Shown: piece after piece, positions 45,027 through 54,861 of the stretch
Position numbering within the stretch: the first letter of the stretch is position 1
How the letters are laid out: the number at the start of each line of letters is the position of its first letter
The notes under the pieces: generated by a model
Databases searched by the model: none
What the model was told of the DNA's origin: nothing
What the model saw: the letters and a program-made list of their open reading frames with translations, nothing else
Assembly (NCBI RefSeq): GCF_000381085.1
Contig: NZ_KB905899.1
Location: forward strand, 310,001 to 374,000
DNA: 64,000 nt
DNA from: Thiomicrorhabdus arctica DSM 13458
Lineage (GTDB): Bacteria; Pseudomonadota; Gammaproteobacteria; Thiomicrospirales; Thiomicrospiraceae
Direction of reading: 5' to 3'
Program-made: the position numbers and the translations under genes

Positions 45027-45671
45027 TTATAAATCGAAGCCTTTCTGAGCTTTGATGCCACTTTGATACGCGTGTTTTTCATCCTTTATTTCGGAGACGG
45101 TATCGGCTAAATCACGCAGTTCGGCAATGGCCGATCGGCCGGTGACGACGACGTGCTGCATCTCTGGGCGCTCACTAAGGGTGTTGAGAACCACATCTTT
45201 ATCTAGATAGTCGTAGCTAAGCAGATAAGTTAGTTCGTCCAAAATCACTAAATCAAAACTTGGGTCGGTAAGCATTTTAGTGGCTATATCCCAGCCTTTT
45301 TTAGACGTCGTGATATCCGCTTCTCGGTTTTGTGTGTCCCAGGTAAAGCCATCACCTAATACATGCCATTCGCAGTTGGGTTGTGCGTTAAAAAAGGCTT
45401 CTTCACCCGTATCGGTACGGCTTTTAATAAATTGGCAAACCCCCACTTTTTGGCCATGACCTAAGGCGCGCGCCACCATGCCAAATGCAGAGGTTGACTT
45501 GCCTTTACCATTACCGGTAATGACCAACAGCAAGCCTTTTTGGTTGTCGGCTCGTGTAATCGCCGCATCAATTTGGGCTTTTTTGCGTTCCATGCGCACT
45601 TTGTGATAATGGTTTTTTCGTTGCTCATCAGACATCTGTTGAATCATTTTCTTGGTTATCGTTTGCGTCAT
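45027..45671 (-). CDS. cobO: Cob(I)yrinic acid a,c-diamide adenosyltransferase
   Basis: CobO/BtuR adenosylates reduced corrinoids. The product has the P-loop VITGNGKGKSTSAFGMVARAL, then GVCQFIKS, WDTQNREAD and LVILDELTYLLSYDYL, and ends in ISEIKDEKHAY-like text (VSEIKDEKHAYQSGIKAQKG), all BtuR-type. The ATG at 45671 has AAGGA 11 bases ahead; the frame is open to 45740, but those residues are not family-like. It lies 102 bp after the cobQ-bluB gene. Confidence 0.95.
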   Translation of the reverse strand: MTQTITKKMIQQMSDEQRKNHYHKVRMERKKAQIDAAITRADNQKGLLLVITGNGKGKSTSAFGMVARALGHGQKVGVCQFIKSRTDTGEEAFFNAQPNCEWHVLGDGFTWDTQNREADITTSKKGWDIATKMLTDPSFDLVILDELTYLLSYDYLDKDVVLNTLSERPEMQHVVVTGRSAIAELRDLADTVSEIKDEKHAYQSGIKAQKGFDL

Positions 45672-45773
45672 GGTATGAGTCCTTTTAAGCGTCAGTATAG
45701 ATTTGTGTGCAATTTGTCCTGATCGAGTAGGACAATTCACGACAGTGAACGTGTATTATAAAGATTTGGTGTT

Positions 45774-48017
45774 TCATAAATTTTTGTTAATTTCAGGGGT
45801 ATGATTTTCGGATGTATCGCCCTGGCGCCATTGATTAAAAAATATGACCTGTTCTTTGGGCAAGGGATGACGCCAATTTTCTTGTTCCAACATCGGTTTT
45901 TTATAAAATTCCGCGACATGACCAATGCATAGAATGGCAATGGGTTTACCACCATCATACCCGCTTGGAATCTTTAGGCAATCTGCGACCTCTTGTGGAT
46001 CAAAAAGGGAGACCCAGCCGACCCCAATCCCTTCGGAACGCGCGGCCAGAGACAAGTTTTGAATGGCACAGCCAACAGAGGCGATGTCCATTTCAGGCAG
46101 TGTTCGGCGACCAAAGATATGCTGATCTCTTCGGTCAGTGAGTGAGACCACTAAGAGTTCTGCACACTCCAACATCCCTTCAACCTTAAGTGTCATAAAC
46201 TCGTCTTCACGCTCGTTTAAGGCTTTGGCGGTTAATAGGCGTTCCTTCTCGACGATTGTATGCAACGTTTGTTTAAGCGCAGGATCGGTAATGCGGATAA
46301 AACGCCACGGCTGCATCAGCCCAACACTCGGTGCATGGTGCGCTGCTGACAAGAGTCGATCAAACACCAACGGATCAATTGGCGCATCGATAAAGTGGCG
46401 CATATCTCGTCGTTGTTCAATCGTTTGATAAACCGCTTCGATTTGATGTGGTAAGAATGCATGATGAGAAGGTTTAATTGTGGCGCATTCTAATGGTAAG
46501 GCGGAGACTTCAGAGGCCTGCAGTATCTCAAAGAGTGAGTCCATATCAAGATGTGATTCAAACGTATCGGCTAAACGCTCAAGCTGAATTTCTCTTATCT
46601 GATCGATATCAATGAGGGTTTTAGAACACAGTCCCGACCAGTTTAACAGAGCTTGTAATGCAGGTGCCTGGTCAAACAGACCGTGTAAATAACTGACAAG
46701 CAGCTGATTGTCACCGGATATGGCTCCATCGGTTTGCCCGTTATCCAGGTGAATAGCCGCCTGAGTAGGAAAACCTGTCGTTTCACCGGCGTGGATTTCA
46801 TAACCGCCAACCGTTATGACCATTTGTTTATCTATGGCATTAATGGCTAACTGCCCGCTCACGTTAGTGAGTGTTTTATGCGGTTTTAGAGTGGTTTCAT
46901 AATCAAACAGACCCAGGCCTGCTTGTTTGGTGACTTGACCTTCGATACCGTCAGGATCATGAATCCATTGCCCCAACATTTGCAGTCCACCACAAATGCC
47001 AATGACTTTACCCCCATAACGCAGATGTTTTTGTATGGCTTGTGGCCAACCTTGGCTTTTTAACCACTGCAAATCGCTAATGACATTTTTACTGCCGGGT
47101 AAAATAATCAGGTCGGCATCGGGAATAAAAGAAGGGGTATCTTGCTGATACTGGATGTATTGAACATCAACCTCAGGATGCAATCTCAATGGTTCAAAAT
47201 CAGTGTGGTTACTCATATGTGGCAGCAGTGGAATAATGACCTTGAACTTCGGTCGAAGGTCGGTTTGTGATTCCGCCTTCTCAGATTGAGACAGCGCATC
47301 TTCAGCATCCAGATGCAGTCCATGGAGATAGGGTAAAACGCCTAATACCGGTTTGCCAGTTTTCGATTCTAACCAAGATAGTCCATCTTTCAACAGTTTA
47401 ATGTCACCACGAAAACGATTGATGACAAAGCCTTTAATGCGGGCTTGTTCAGATTCTGTTAGGCAGGCCAGTGTGCCGATAATGTGAGCAAATACGCCGC
47501 CTTTGTCAATATCGGCAATGAGAATGACCGGGCAATCCACTTGCTCGGCAAAGCCCATATTGGCGATATCATTTTCTCTTAAATTGACTTCGGCTGGGCT
47601 ACCAGCACCTTCCACCAAAATGGTGTGAAACTGCTGAGAGAGAATATCGAAAGATTCCAGTACCGCCTGATTGGCGAGCGGTTTGTAATGATGATAGTCC
47701 ATCGCGTTTAAATTGCCCACGCTATGGCCTTGTAGAATAACTTGTGCGCCGGTATCACTATTGGGTTTAAGTAAGACTGGATTCATATGCACAGAAAGGG
47801 GCACTTTGGCGGCCATGGCTTGCAGGGCTTGTGCTCGTCCAATTTCGCCGCCATCGGCCGTTACGGCACTGTTGAGTGCCATGTTTTGTGGTTTGAACGG
47901 CGCTACCGAAAGGCCGCGCCGATAAAATAGGCGACACAATCCTGCTACTAAAGTACTCTTGCCTGCATCTGAGGTGCAGCCTTGAATCATTAGGCACTGA
48001 GCAAGTGATTTATTCAT
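45774..48017 (-). CDS. CobQ-BluB fusion: cobyric acid synthase / 5,6-dimethylbenzimidazole synthase
   Basis: The 747-residue fusion joins two B12 enzymes. Residues 1 to about 500 are CobQ, which amidates four side chains of adenosylcobyrinic diamide. It has the P-loop [23 protein letters not shown], the amidotransferase Cys342 in [11 protein letters not shown] and His445 in YLHGLFD. Residues from about 525 to the end are BluB, the oxygen-dependent flavin-destroying DMB synthase of nitroreductase fold ([50 protein letters not shown]). The frame runs through with no stop or overlap. It starts 3 bp after btuB. CAGGCCTG is at 46914-46921. Confidence 0.95.
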   Translation of the reverse strand: MNKSLAQCLMIQGCTSDAGKSTLVAGLCRLFYRRGLSVAPFKPQNMALNSAVTADGGEIGRAQALQAMAAKVPLSVHMNPVLLKPNSDTGAQVILQGHSVGNLNAMDYHHYKPLANQAVLESFDILSQQFHTILVEGAGSPAEVNLRENDIANMGFAEQVDCPVILIADIDKGGVFAHIIGTLACLTESEQARIKGFVINRFRGDIKLLKDGLSWLESKTGKPVLGVLPYLHGLHLDAEDALSQSEKAESQTDLRPKFKVIIPLLPHMSNHTDFEPLRLHPEVDVQYIQYQQDTPSFIPDADLIILPGSKNVISDLQWLKSQGWPQAIQKHLRYGGKVIGICGGLQMLGQWIHDPDGIEGQVTKQAGLGLFDYETTLKPHKTLTNVSGQLAINAIDKQMVITVGGYEIHAGETTGFPTQAAIHLDNGQTDGAISGDNQLLVSYLHGLFDQAPALQALLNWSGLCSKTLIDIDQIREIQLERLADTFESHLDMDSLFEILQASEVSALPLECATIKPSHHAFLPHQIEAVYQTIEQRRDMRHFIDAPIDPLVFDRLLSAAHHAPSVGLMQPWRFIRITDPALKQTLHTIVEKERLLTAKALNEREDEFMTLKVEGMLECAELLVVSLTDRRDQHIFGRRTLPEMDIASVGCAIQNLSLAARSEGIGVGWVSLFDPQEVADCLKIPSGYDGGKPIAILCIGHVAEFYKKPMLEQENWRHPLPKEQVIFFNQWRQGDTSENHTPEINKNL

Positions 48018-48020
48018 CGG

Positions 48021-49862
48021 TTAGAGTTGGCCACGAAGACCGATAAAAAACTGTCGTCCACCATTAGAATAGACATAGTTTGCAGTGGAGCCCGTTGCAT
48101 TCGCAACATTATCGGTATATTGATCATCCATTAAATTAGTCACTTTCGCATAGAATGTAAGGGTTTTACTCATCTCGTAATCGGCTTTTAGATCCGTTAC
48201 AAAATACTCACCAAGTTGCACGCCTGCATTATGATCAGCAGAATATTGTCTGCCAATATAACGCGTTTCTAAACCAAGGTGAGTTTTAGATAAACCATAG
48301 TAATCAACGTTAAGATTCGCAGTATGTTCTGGTCTATATTTTAAGGACTCACCATTTTCATTTCTGGCTGATAGCCATGTAAAATTTAAACCTAGATCTG
48401 TCTGAATCGTCTTAATAGATCGTTTATAACTGGCTTCTATACCATCCGTAAGAACTTCTTGTGCTGCATTCTCATAGTAATAAGGTGTAGGATAAGGCTG
48501 AGGAACGTATTCAATTAAGTCTTTCGTTTTATTATAAAAATAGGTTAATTCAAGTCCATATGCACCCAGGGTCATATCGTAGCTTTGCGTTTTTTCAGGA
48601 ACGAGTGCGACAGGATTTGGACGCGCCAGTTGCGATAGTAAAGGTGCATTGTATGCAGTGCCGTAATTGGCACTGGCAAATACATCTGAATTGAGATAGT
48701 GTTTAACGCCTATTTTTCCGGTAACGACATTATCAAACTTATCAAAGTCGTCATAACGTAACGATTCAGTGACGATTAAATTATGGGTAATATTATTTGT
48801 ATTGCTAATGGCAAACCCGTGGTTCGTGTAATTGTTGGATGAGCTGTCAAACACTTTGCGATTGGTTAACACACTAATATTATCGGTACCTCGATAGTCA
48901 TAACCTAACTGAGCACCTATCTCTCTTACGTTTCCATTATATAGGCTGGAGTAGCTTGGATATTCACGTTCTACCAGGTTATCTCTGATAAAGACTCTTG
49001 TCTTTATGGGACCCTTAGAATAACGGTATTGAAGGCTTTTAATTATATTAGTATATTGATTGGTTGCTTTGTTATCATCAGGTGCAGGCAAATAAAGTGG
49101 GGAACCTGTTGTGCCATCGAATTCGTTGTCTGCGGATGAGGTTTTAATGAACGTTTCAATTCTGTGGTGTTTGGCAAGATTTATTCCAAACTTTAAAGAG
49201 ATATCTGTTTGTTTAAAACCGTCATCTTCAAAGTTTGTATGCGAGATATTGGCGGCTCTAACCGCTGAAAAACCATCGGTATTTAATGTTGAAAAGTGAA
49301 CAACAAAGTCACCTTGTTTATTGCTATCTCCTAATGTTGTCGAAATTTTACGCGTATTATTAGAGCCTATTTGGAGGTTAACAGAGGCTTGGTGTCCGCC
49401 TTTTTTGGTAATGATGTTAATCACACCTGCGGTTGCATTCGCACCCCAAACACCGGACTGAGAACCCTTGATGATTTCAATACGTTCGACATCAGATAAT
49501 TGAATGTTCTCAATGCGAGCTCCACCAAGGCCTGCGGCATCTGTTAAATCGACACCATCTTGCAATATTAAAATATGAGCTTGCGTATCGCCGCGCATAT
49601 ACATTGAGGTCGTTTTTCCTAAACCGCCTGAACCTTTAAGCATAATGCCAGGAACGGTTCTAAGTGCATCCGCTAAGGTTTGGTACTGTTTTTCTTCGAT
49701 TTGTTCAGCGGTAATAACCGTCATGTTAGAGGTCACTGAACGAGCGGATTGTTCTGTATTGTTTGCGGTCACAATAACTTGGTCTAACGAGGTGTTCTCT
49801 GCAAATACGCCAGAAGAGGTGGTTGCAGCTAAAAGTGCTGCGGATAGTGTTGAAAGTTTCAT
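48021..49862 (-). CDS. btuB: TonB-dependent outer-membrane vitamin B12 receptor
   Basis: BtuB imports corrinoids through the outer membrane using TonB energy. The 613-residue product has a signal peptide (MKLSTLSAALLAATTSSG, cleavage near VFA-EN) and a TonB box-like DQVIVTA. The plug domain has TLADALRTVPGIMLKG and VERIEIIKGSQSGVWGANA, and a 22-strand barrel ends in GRQFFIGLRGQL. A cobalamin riboswitch lies directly upstream, and cob genes follow on the same strand, so B12 is the probable ligand. Confidence 0.94.
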   Translation of the reverse strand: MKLSTLSAALLAATTSSGVFAENTSLDQVIVTANNTEQSARSVTSNMTVITAEQIEEKQYQTLADALRTVPGIMLKGSGGLGKTTSMYMRGDTQAHILILQDGVDLTDAAGLGGARIENIQLSDVERIEIIKGSQSGVWGANATAGVINIITKKGGHQASVNLQIGSNNTRKISTTLGDSNKQGDFVVHFSTLNTDGFSAVRAANISHTNFEDDGFKQTDISLKFGINLAKHHRIETFIKTSSADNEFDGTTGSPLYLPAPDDNKATNQYTNIIKSLQYRYSKGPIKTRVFIRDNLVEREYPSYSSLYNGNVREIGAQLGYDYRGTDNISVLTNRKVFDSSSNNYTNHGFAISNTNNITHNLIVTESLRYDDFDKFDNVVTGKIGVKHYLNSDVFASANYGTAYNAPLLSQLARPNPVALVPEKTQSYDMTLGAYGLELTYFYNKTKDLIEYVPQPYPTPYYYENAAQEVLTDGIEASYKRSIKTIQTDLGLNFTWLSARNENGESLKYRPEHTANLNVDYYGLSKTHLGLETRYIGRQYSADHNAGVQLGEYFVTDLKADYEMSKTLTFYAKVTNLMDDQYTDNVANATGSTANYVYSNGGRQFFIGLRGQL

Positions 49863-50024
49863 GATTTTCCTTCGTAATTAAGTACATTACAAAGGCAAGA
49901 CGGACTTGAGGGATGCTGTGGTTGACACAGGCATGTGCAAGCAAAGATAAAATTTGAGATTTACCTTCCGTATTACCCACCGTAATCGGTTGCGAGGGAG
50001 TGTTCCAGGTAAACACTCACTCAA

Positions 50025-50185
50025 CTTTTCAGGCCGGTATCCGGGCTTAAGAGCAATTCACAAACGCCTTCTCAGAACACAGTTCCAATGGCTTTCTTGC
50101 TTGATTTTCTCTATCACCGTTGCGGGGGCAGCGTTGGATTTAAAACATGAATCGTTTTTTTACCAAACTTCCCGTTTAACTTCGA
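50025..50185 (-). promoter_or_regulatory. Cobalamin (adenosylcobalamin) riboswitch upstream of btuB
   Basis: Read on the minus strand, the aptamer has GGGAAGTTTGGT near 50173-50162, the conserved core GCTGCCCCCGCAACGG at 50132-50117 and the 3' element AGCCCGGATACCGGCCTG at about 50047-50030. These match the B12 riboswitch layout. Between it and btuB a hairpin GAGTGTT/AACACTC (about 50021-49999) may be part of the expression platform. When B12 is abundant, btuB and the downstream cob genes should be repressed. Confidence 0.93.
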
Positions 50186-50281
50186 TCGCTTTTAAAATTC
50201 ATTAAAAGGAGTCAAAGCACCTGAAAGGATGGAATTCTACTGTGTTGAACTGAAATGGCAAGTATTAAATGTTCTAGGATT

Positions 50282-50305
50282 AAAATAACCAGGCCTGGTT
50301 ATTTT
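50282..50305. repeat. Perfect 24-bp palindrome centred on ACCAGGCCTGGT
   Basis: Arms AAAATAACCAGG and their exact complement are joined without a loop. It lies between the pentapeptide gene stop and the riboswitch. Read on the minus strand it ends in TTTT, so it may double as the terminator of the 50350-50949 gene. It is the longest form of the recurrent palindrome in the window. Confidence 0.9.
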
Positions 50306-50349
50306 GATTCAATTGAGTTTTTTGAGAGCACTGCTCAGTGGCATGGTGA

Positions 50350-50949
50350 TCAATCAACCAGTTCAATATCCAAACTATTGAGCAGCCTGCTTGCTTCATA
50401 CCGGCTGAATTTTGCCTTGCTGATTTTGTTATTAAAAATATCAATATCGTAATGAACAGCTTCTGAAAAATCAGCACTGCTCAGGTCCGTTTTACCAAAG
50501 AGACTGCGCGTAAAGTCGGTTGCTGTGAAAATGGCTCGACAGACGTTTGCCTCTCTGAAATCAACATCATGCGCTTTACATTCTTCAAGTACCATTTCAT
50601 TCAAAGTGAGCCCCAAAAATGAGGAGCCATTTAGAATGCATTGATGAAAGTGTAAGGCGGTGGAAAATGTTAATGGGGGCCAGGCTGCGTGGCTCCAATC
50701 AATACCAATCATTTTACATTCAAAAAAAGCAGTATGAGTGAACTGACTTTGCGGTACTTTAATGATGCTTAAATTGCATTGGTTGAAGGTACAGTTTATG
50801 AAGGTGCACTTTTTAAAAATAGCCCCCGTAAAATCGCAGTTTTGAAACTCACAGTTTTCAAACTCGATATTACATAGTTCACGATTCGGTTCCACTAAGT
50901 GGCTAAATGTTTTGTCGCAATGCTCTTTTTGATGGTTAAGTGAAGTCAA
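50350..50949 (-). CDS. Pentapeptide-repeat protein, Qnr/McbG-like
   Basis: The 199-residue protein is built of A(D/N)LXX-type pentapeptides, e.g. CEFQNCDFTGAIFKKCTFIN and TDFTRSLFGKTDLSSADFSE, which fold as a right-handed beta-helix. The two-block layout with a central break (about residues 85-120) and the C-terminus SRYEASRLLNSLDIELVD resemble Qnr proteins, whose C-termini read YQASLLMERLGI. Qnr proteins mimic DNA and shield type II topoisomerases from inhibitors. That role here is inference from shape, not proven. Confidence 0.78.
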   Translation of the reverse strand: MTSLNHQKEHCDKTFSHLVEPNRELCNIEFENCEFQNCDFTGAIFKKCTFINCTFNQCNLSIIKVPQSQFTHTAFFECKMIGIDWSHAAWPPLTFSTALHFHQCILNGSSFLGLTLNEMVLEECKAHDVDFREANVCRAIFTATDFTRSLFGKTDLSSADFSEAVHYDIDIFNNKISKAKFSRYEASRLLNSLDIELVD

Positions 50950-51080
50950 AAGATCACCTCATTCTCCTCATTCTGTTATATAGAAGGGTTTAATTGATTT
51001 TGCTTTAGGTGAGCAGAACAGAACGTCGTTAATGAGTACATCTTAAAACTGATTGTATGTGATCTACTTCATCAATAACC

Positions 51081-52466
51081 TTACCAGAGATTACAGTAAC
51101 TCCAAGCTTTCCAACCAGCCAATAGTTGGGACTTTAATTCAGAAAGAGTCAGTTTTGGTTCACGTTGACTATTTGAATTAACCAATTGAAGATGAATTTT
51201 GCGAAGCGCCTTAACGACTCTGGGAGCGTTATAGGTATCGTTACAGACCGTTAATAAGTCTTCCAGAAGGTGTCCCAACGCGCGTTGTTCGATTACTTGT
51301 AGGGCAGTCTGTTGGTGTTGTGCCAGGTGTCCAAAATGTGACGCTGCGCCAAAATCACTCAGCAATACGGAGGCGTCATGATCGATCAATATATTGTGAG
51401 CATACAAATCACCATGACAGAGTTGTTTTTCATGGAGGTGTTGCAGAGCATCCGTTACTTTCAGTAGAATTTGAACCAGGTGTGTTAACGACAAACTCAA
51501 TTGGCTATCAAAATGATCTCGAGTGCAGCTTTCCAAAGTGGGCGGTTGACCTAGATTGAAAAAGTGATTCGGAATTAAGTTCATCACCAAGCCTTTTTGC
51601 GAGACATTCTGCTCATTCAAGCCATCCACTTCTGCCATGATGCTGACTAGGTTTGGATGAAACCCCGCCGTAATACAGGCGTTTAATTCGTCTTGTGGAT
51701 AGCCATCACTGGTGACTTCGCCTTTAAACAACTTGACGGCCACTTCAGAATTGAATGTATTGTCTGGCAGGGCACTGTCTAGCATCGTTGCTTTATAGAT
51801 AAGCCCAGATGCACCTTGCCCTAATAATTCACCTAATACATAATCCTTCAAGGAGACTTTAGGTAGGGAAGACTGAGCCGTATTCAATGTGGCTGTCTTT
51901 CCTAAATTACACAGGGGATTACCAGAAAACGCCAACCACGAAAGCTTAGGCAGATACAGCAACCAGTCGGGCAAGCAGGTTAATTGATTGGCAGAAAGAC
52001 GAACCAATTGCAGGTTCTCGCATTGCGTCATGCTCTTAGGCAGTGTTTGGAGTTGATTACCCGCTAACATCAATTTTTGCAGACGGCTCAATTCCCCCAT
52101 ACTCTCAGGCAAACGGGTGAGCTTGTTATCAGTCAGAATCAACCACCGGGTCTTCTTAGGTAAGGCATTTTCGGCGATGGTGGCAATTTGATTGGCTTTA
52201 AAACCAATCATCTCTAAGTTGGGGCATAGACTTAATACTTCAGGCAGATACTCAAATAGGTTATTGGAGGCAAAAAATATCTTGAGCTTATGTAATCGAC
52301 TAAAGTCATCAGGTAAGGTCACAAGTTGATTGTTGGATAAATCCAATACCTCTAAACTGTCGGCAAGCGTGTAAAGTTCCGTGGGAAAGACCGTTAGGTC
52401 TTCGGCAATCTTCACATGATTCGCATGTTTGAGTTCACCTGATTGTAGTTGCGCCAAAGTATGCAA
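51081..52466 (-). CDS. Leucine-rich-repeat serine/threonine protein kinase-like protein
   Basis: The 461-residue protein joins about seven leucine-rich repeats (residues about 35-205, e.g. LEVLDLSNNQLVTLPDDF and LQKLMLAGNQLQTLPKSM) to a eukaryote-like kinase domain (about 215-440). Kinase parts visible are the glycine loop LGQGASGLIYKA, the lysine in VAVKLFKGE, the catalytic loop HGDLYAHNILID (HGD instead of HRD) and DFGAAS. There is no signal peptide or membrane span, so it is cytosolic. The activation segment is short and the C-lobe abbreviated. The substrate is unknown. Its neighbour is the pentapeptide protein. Confidence 0.9.
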   Translation of the reverse strand: MHTLAQLQSGELKHANHVKIAEDLTVFPTELYTLADSLEVLDLSNNQLVTLPDDFSRLHKLKIFFASNNLFEYLPEVLSLCPNLEMIGFKANQIATIAENALPKKTRWLILTDNKLTRLPESMGELSRLQKLMLAGNQLQTLPKSMTQCENLQLVRLSANQLTCLPDWLLYLPKLSWLAFSGNPLCNLGKTATLNTAQSSLPKVSLKDYVLGELLGQGASGLIYKATMLDSALPDNTFNSEVAVKLFKGEVTSDGYPQDELNACITAGFHPNLVSIMAEVDGLNEQNVSQKGLVMNLIPNHFFNLGQPPTLESCTRDHFDSQLSLSLTHLVQILLKVTDALQHLHEKQLCHGDLYAHNILIDHDASVLLSDFGAASHFGHLAQHQQTALQVIEQRALGHLLEDLLTVCNDTYNAPRVVKALRKIHLQLVNSNSQREPKLTLSELKSQLLAGWKAWSYCNLW

Positions 52467-52749
52467 AAGAGAGTCCTAAGTAGATCCAGTTAAAGATTCA
52501 TATCATATTACAAATTGACAATGCATTGATACCCCATTGACCTTATCAGGAAAGAGAGTTGGCATAAAACTGTGGGTAACACTCATTATGAGTATTCTTT
52601 ATCTTAATAATGCCGTAATATCATAGTAAAGTGCAATCGTGGAATAACAGCTCAATGGTCATAACGTCATTATTCAGTGGTTGTTAACAAATGCTCACGT
52701 ACAGGTGATTGTCTATAAAAATTTAAGGTAAATAGAAGAGAAGGTAACA

Positions 52750-53991
52750 ATGATTAAGGCCGCTATTCCTGAAAACGAAGTAGAACGTTTAAGTAAACTT
52801 GTCGAATTGAATATTCTGGATACCCTGGAAGAACAAGCTTATGATGATTTGACAGCACTGGCCGCAGAGATTTGTCACACACCTATTTCATTAGTCAGTC
52901 TGATTGATGATAATCGGCAATGGTTTAAGTCTCATCATGGTCTGGATGCTAGAGAAACTCCTCGTGATTTAGCTTTTTGCGCCCATGCAATTTTAAGTGA
53001 TGATGTCTTCATTGTTGAAGACTCTGCGCTAGATGAGCGCTTTCATGACAACCCTTTGGCAACGGACGCGCCGCATGTAAAATTTTATGCAGGTGCACCT
53101 TTGATTCTGGAAAATAATATTAGGGTAGGGACCTTGTGTGTGATCAGTAATGAAGCACAAACAATCTCAACCATTCAAAAAGAAGCGCTTCAGGCATTGG
53201 CTCGTCAAGTCGTAAGTCAATTTGAGTTGCGATTAAAAGTGAAATCATTGCAGTCTTTGGATTACGCCAAAGATGAATTTATCTCAATGGTAAGTCATGA
53301 GTTAAGAACACCCTTGACCGCCATCTACGGAGCACTCGCTTTATTGAAAAACAAGGTGGATGAGAACTTAAGTACACAACAGAAAAAATTGGTTGATATT
53401 TCTTATCGTAACTCAGACCGCTTACTGTGTTTGGTAAATGATATCTTAGATTTGGCCAAATTAGAATCAGGTAAGTTGGATATGGCCAACGAGCCAGTCA
53501 ATATGCAATTGCTATTAACAAAATCACTTGAACTGAATGAGTTGTATTGCCACAAATGCAAAGTCAATCTTCAATTCGATGCTCTTGATCATCAACGTCC
53601 AGTCATCGTAATGGGGGATGAGCAAAGATTATTACAAGTGATGAGTAATCTCATTTCTAATGCGGCCAAGTTTACATTTGAAGGGGACATGATTGAGATT
53701 CACCTGTCAACGGCCAATGGATTTGTGCAAGTGGATGTCACCGACCATGGCGCAGGTATTCCTTTAGATCAACAGAGTTTGATGTTTACCAAATTCAAGC
53801 AACTTGATAATCAAATGAATAAAAAAATGCCTGGTACCGGTTTAGGACTTAATATCAGCAAGATGATTATTGAATTACAGGGCGGTAAAATTGGCTTTAC
53901 GTCGACTCCTCATCTTAAAACAACGTTTTATTTTAAGTTACCGATGATTGAAGTCGTTTCCGTCTCATCTGAAATGAATGCTTTGACCTAG
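52750..53991 (+). CDS. GAF-domain sensor histidine kinase
   Basis: The 413-residue cytosolic kinase has an N-terminal GAF domain (about residues 25-160; WFKSHHGLDARETPRDLAFC), a HisKA dimerisation helix with His183 in SMVSHELRTPLTAIYG, and a HATPase domain with SNLISNAAKFT, DHGAGIPLD and GTGLGLNIS. There is no membrane span. AAGG precedes the ATG. No response regulator gene lies nearby. GAF domains with the RETPRDLAFC motif are common in redox- or light-linked kinases, but no ligand can be assigned. Confidence 0.91.
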   Translation: MIKAAIPENEVERLSKLVELNILDTLEEQAYDDLTALAAEICHTPISLVSLIDDNRQWFKSHHGLDARETPRDLAFCAHAILSDDVFIVEDSALDERFHDNPLATDAPHVKFYAGAPLILENNIRVGTLCVISNEAQTISTIQKEALQALARQVVSQFELRLKVKSLQSLDYAKDEFISMVSHELRTPLTAIYGALALLKNKVDENLSTQQKKLVDISYRNSDRLLCLVNDILDLAKLESGKLDMANEPVNMQLLLTKSLELNELYCHKCKVNLQFDALDHQRPVIVMGDEQRLLQVMSNLISNAAKFTFEGDMIEIHLSTANGFVQVDVTDHGAGIPLDQQSLMFTKFKQLDNQMNKKMPGTGLGLNISKMIIELQGGKIGFTSTPHLKTTFYFKLPMIEVVSVSSEMNALT

Positions 53992-54052
53992 ATCAAAATA
54001 GGGGGGCTTGGTTTTCATTATTTATGAGATCAAGTCCCAAGTACAATGACGC

Positions 54053-54754
54053 TTATTTTTCTACCACTAAACGAATGAATTTACCCTTCAGGAGCGTGCT
54101 GTTATCAGCTACCTTAAAGCCTGCGGACTCTAATAGATAAATCAAATCTTCAGCATGGTAACGGTTGTGTTCCAAAAAGTATTCAAAAGCGTTCTCTAAG
54201 GCTTCTACAGACGTTTCATCTCCCCACAGTTGCTTCTGAGAATAAGCTTTATCAAATTGTTGCTGTAAGGGTTGGCGAATCGGATCGATAATACAAAAGC
54301 GACCTCCAGGCTTTAACCATTGATAAGTCGCTTTAAACATTTTGATGGGCTGGGTCAGTTCATGCACCATATTATTGGCCATGACCATCCCCAGACTGTT
54401 TGCCGGAATAGCCGCTTGCGGTGAATTCAAATCATCGAGCAAGATTGTTGCATTATCAGGCAAGATCACAGCATCATTCACCATATAAGTGGCCGCATCT
54501 ATCCCGTAGACAGAGGATTCTGGATAACGGTTGGCACAATCGCGCACAAACTGGCCAATACCGGCCCCTAAATCTAACACACCATCCCCAGACTGATAAT
54601 GACAAGCCACCGTTTCATCCCAAAACTGCCAAAAGGCATGGTCGTGGCGAACGTCATAACTGTTGGCAATCATCAAGCTGGCTTGGTAACCATTCCCACC
54701 ATGATGTTTTAAAAGTTGTGCTTGCGTTTTCTCAATTTGGGATGACATATTCAT
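54053..54754 (-). CDS. Class I SAM-dependent methyltransferase
   Basis: The 233-residue protein has motif I VLDLGAGIGQFVRDC (about residues 60-74), the acidic residue in VYGIDAATYMV, VMANNMVHEL and LKPGGRFCIIDPIRQ, as in small-molecule methyltransferases of the Methyltransf_11/25 type. The substrate is unknown. Two starts are possible (ATG 54754 or the next in-frame ATG six bases later). It is convergent with the histidine kinase. Confidence 0.83.
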   Translation of the reverse strand: MNMSSQIEKTQAQLLKHHGGNGYQASLMIANSYDVRHDHAFWQFWDETVACHYQSGDGVLDLGAGIGQFVRDCANRYPESSVYGIDAATYMVNDAVILPDNATILLDDLNSPQAAIPANSLGMVMANNMVHELTQPIKMFKATYQWLKPGGRFCIIDPIRQPLQQQFDKAYSQKQLWGDETSVEALENAFEYFLEHNRYHAEDLIYLLESAGFKVADNSTLLKGKFIRLVVEK

Positions 54755-54861
54755 GGCTTTTAAAAAGGGAAAATAAATAGACGTTATGCGCCATGCTTAT
54801 CCGTCATCAAGACAAGGTAATAAACGATGACCTTGGTCAGAAGGTTTCTTGTTAAAGCTTA

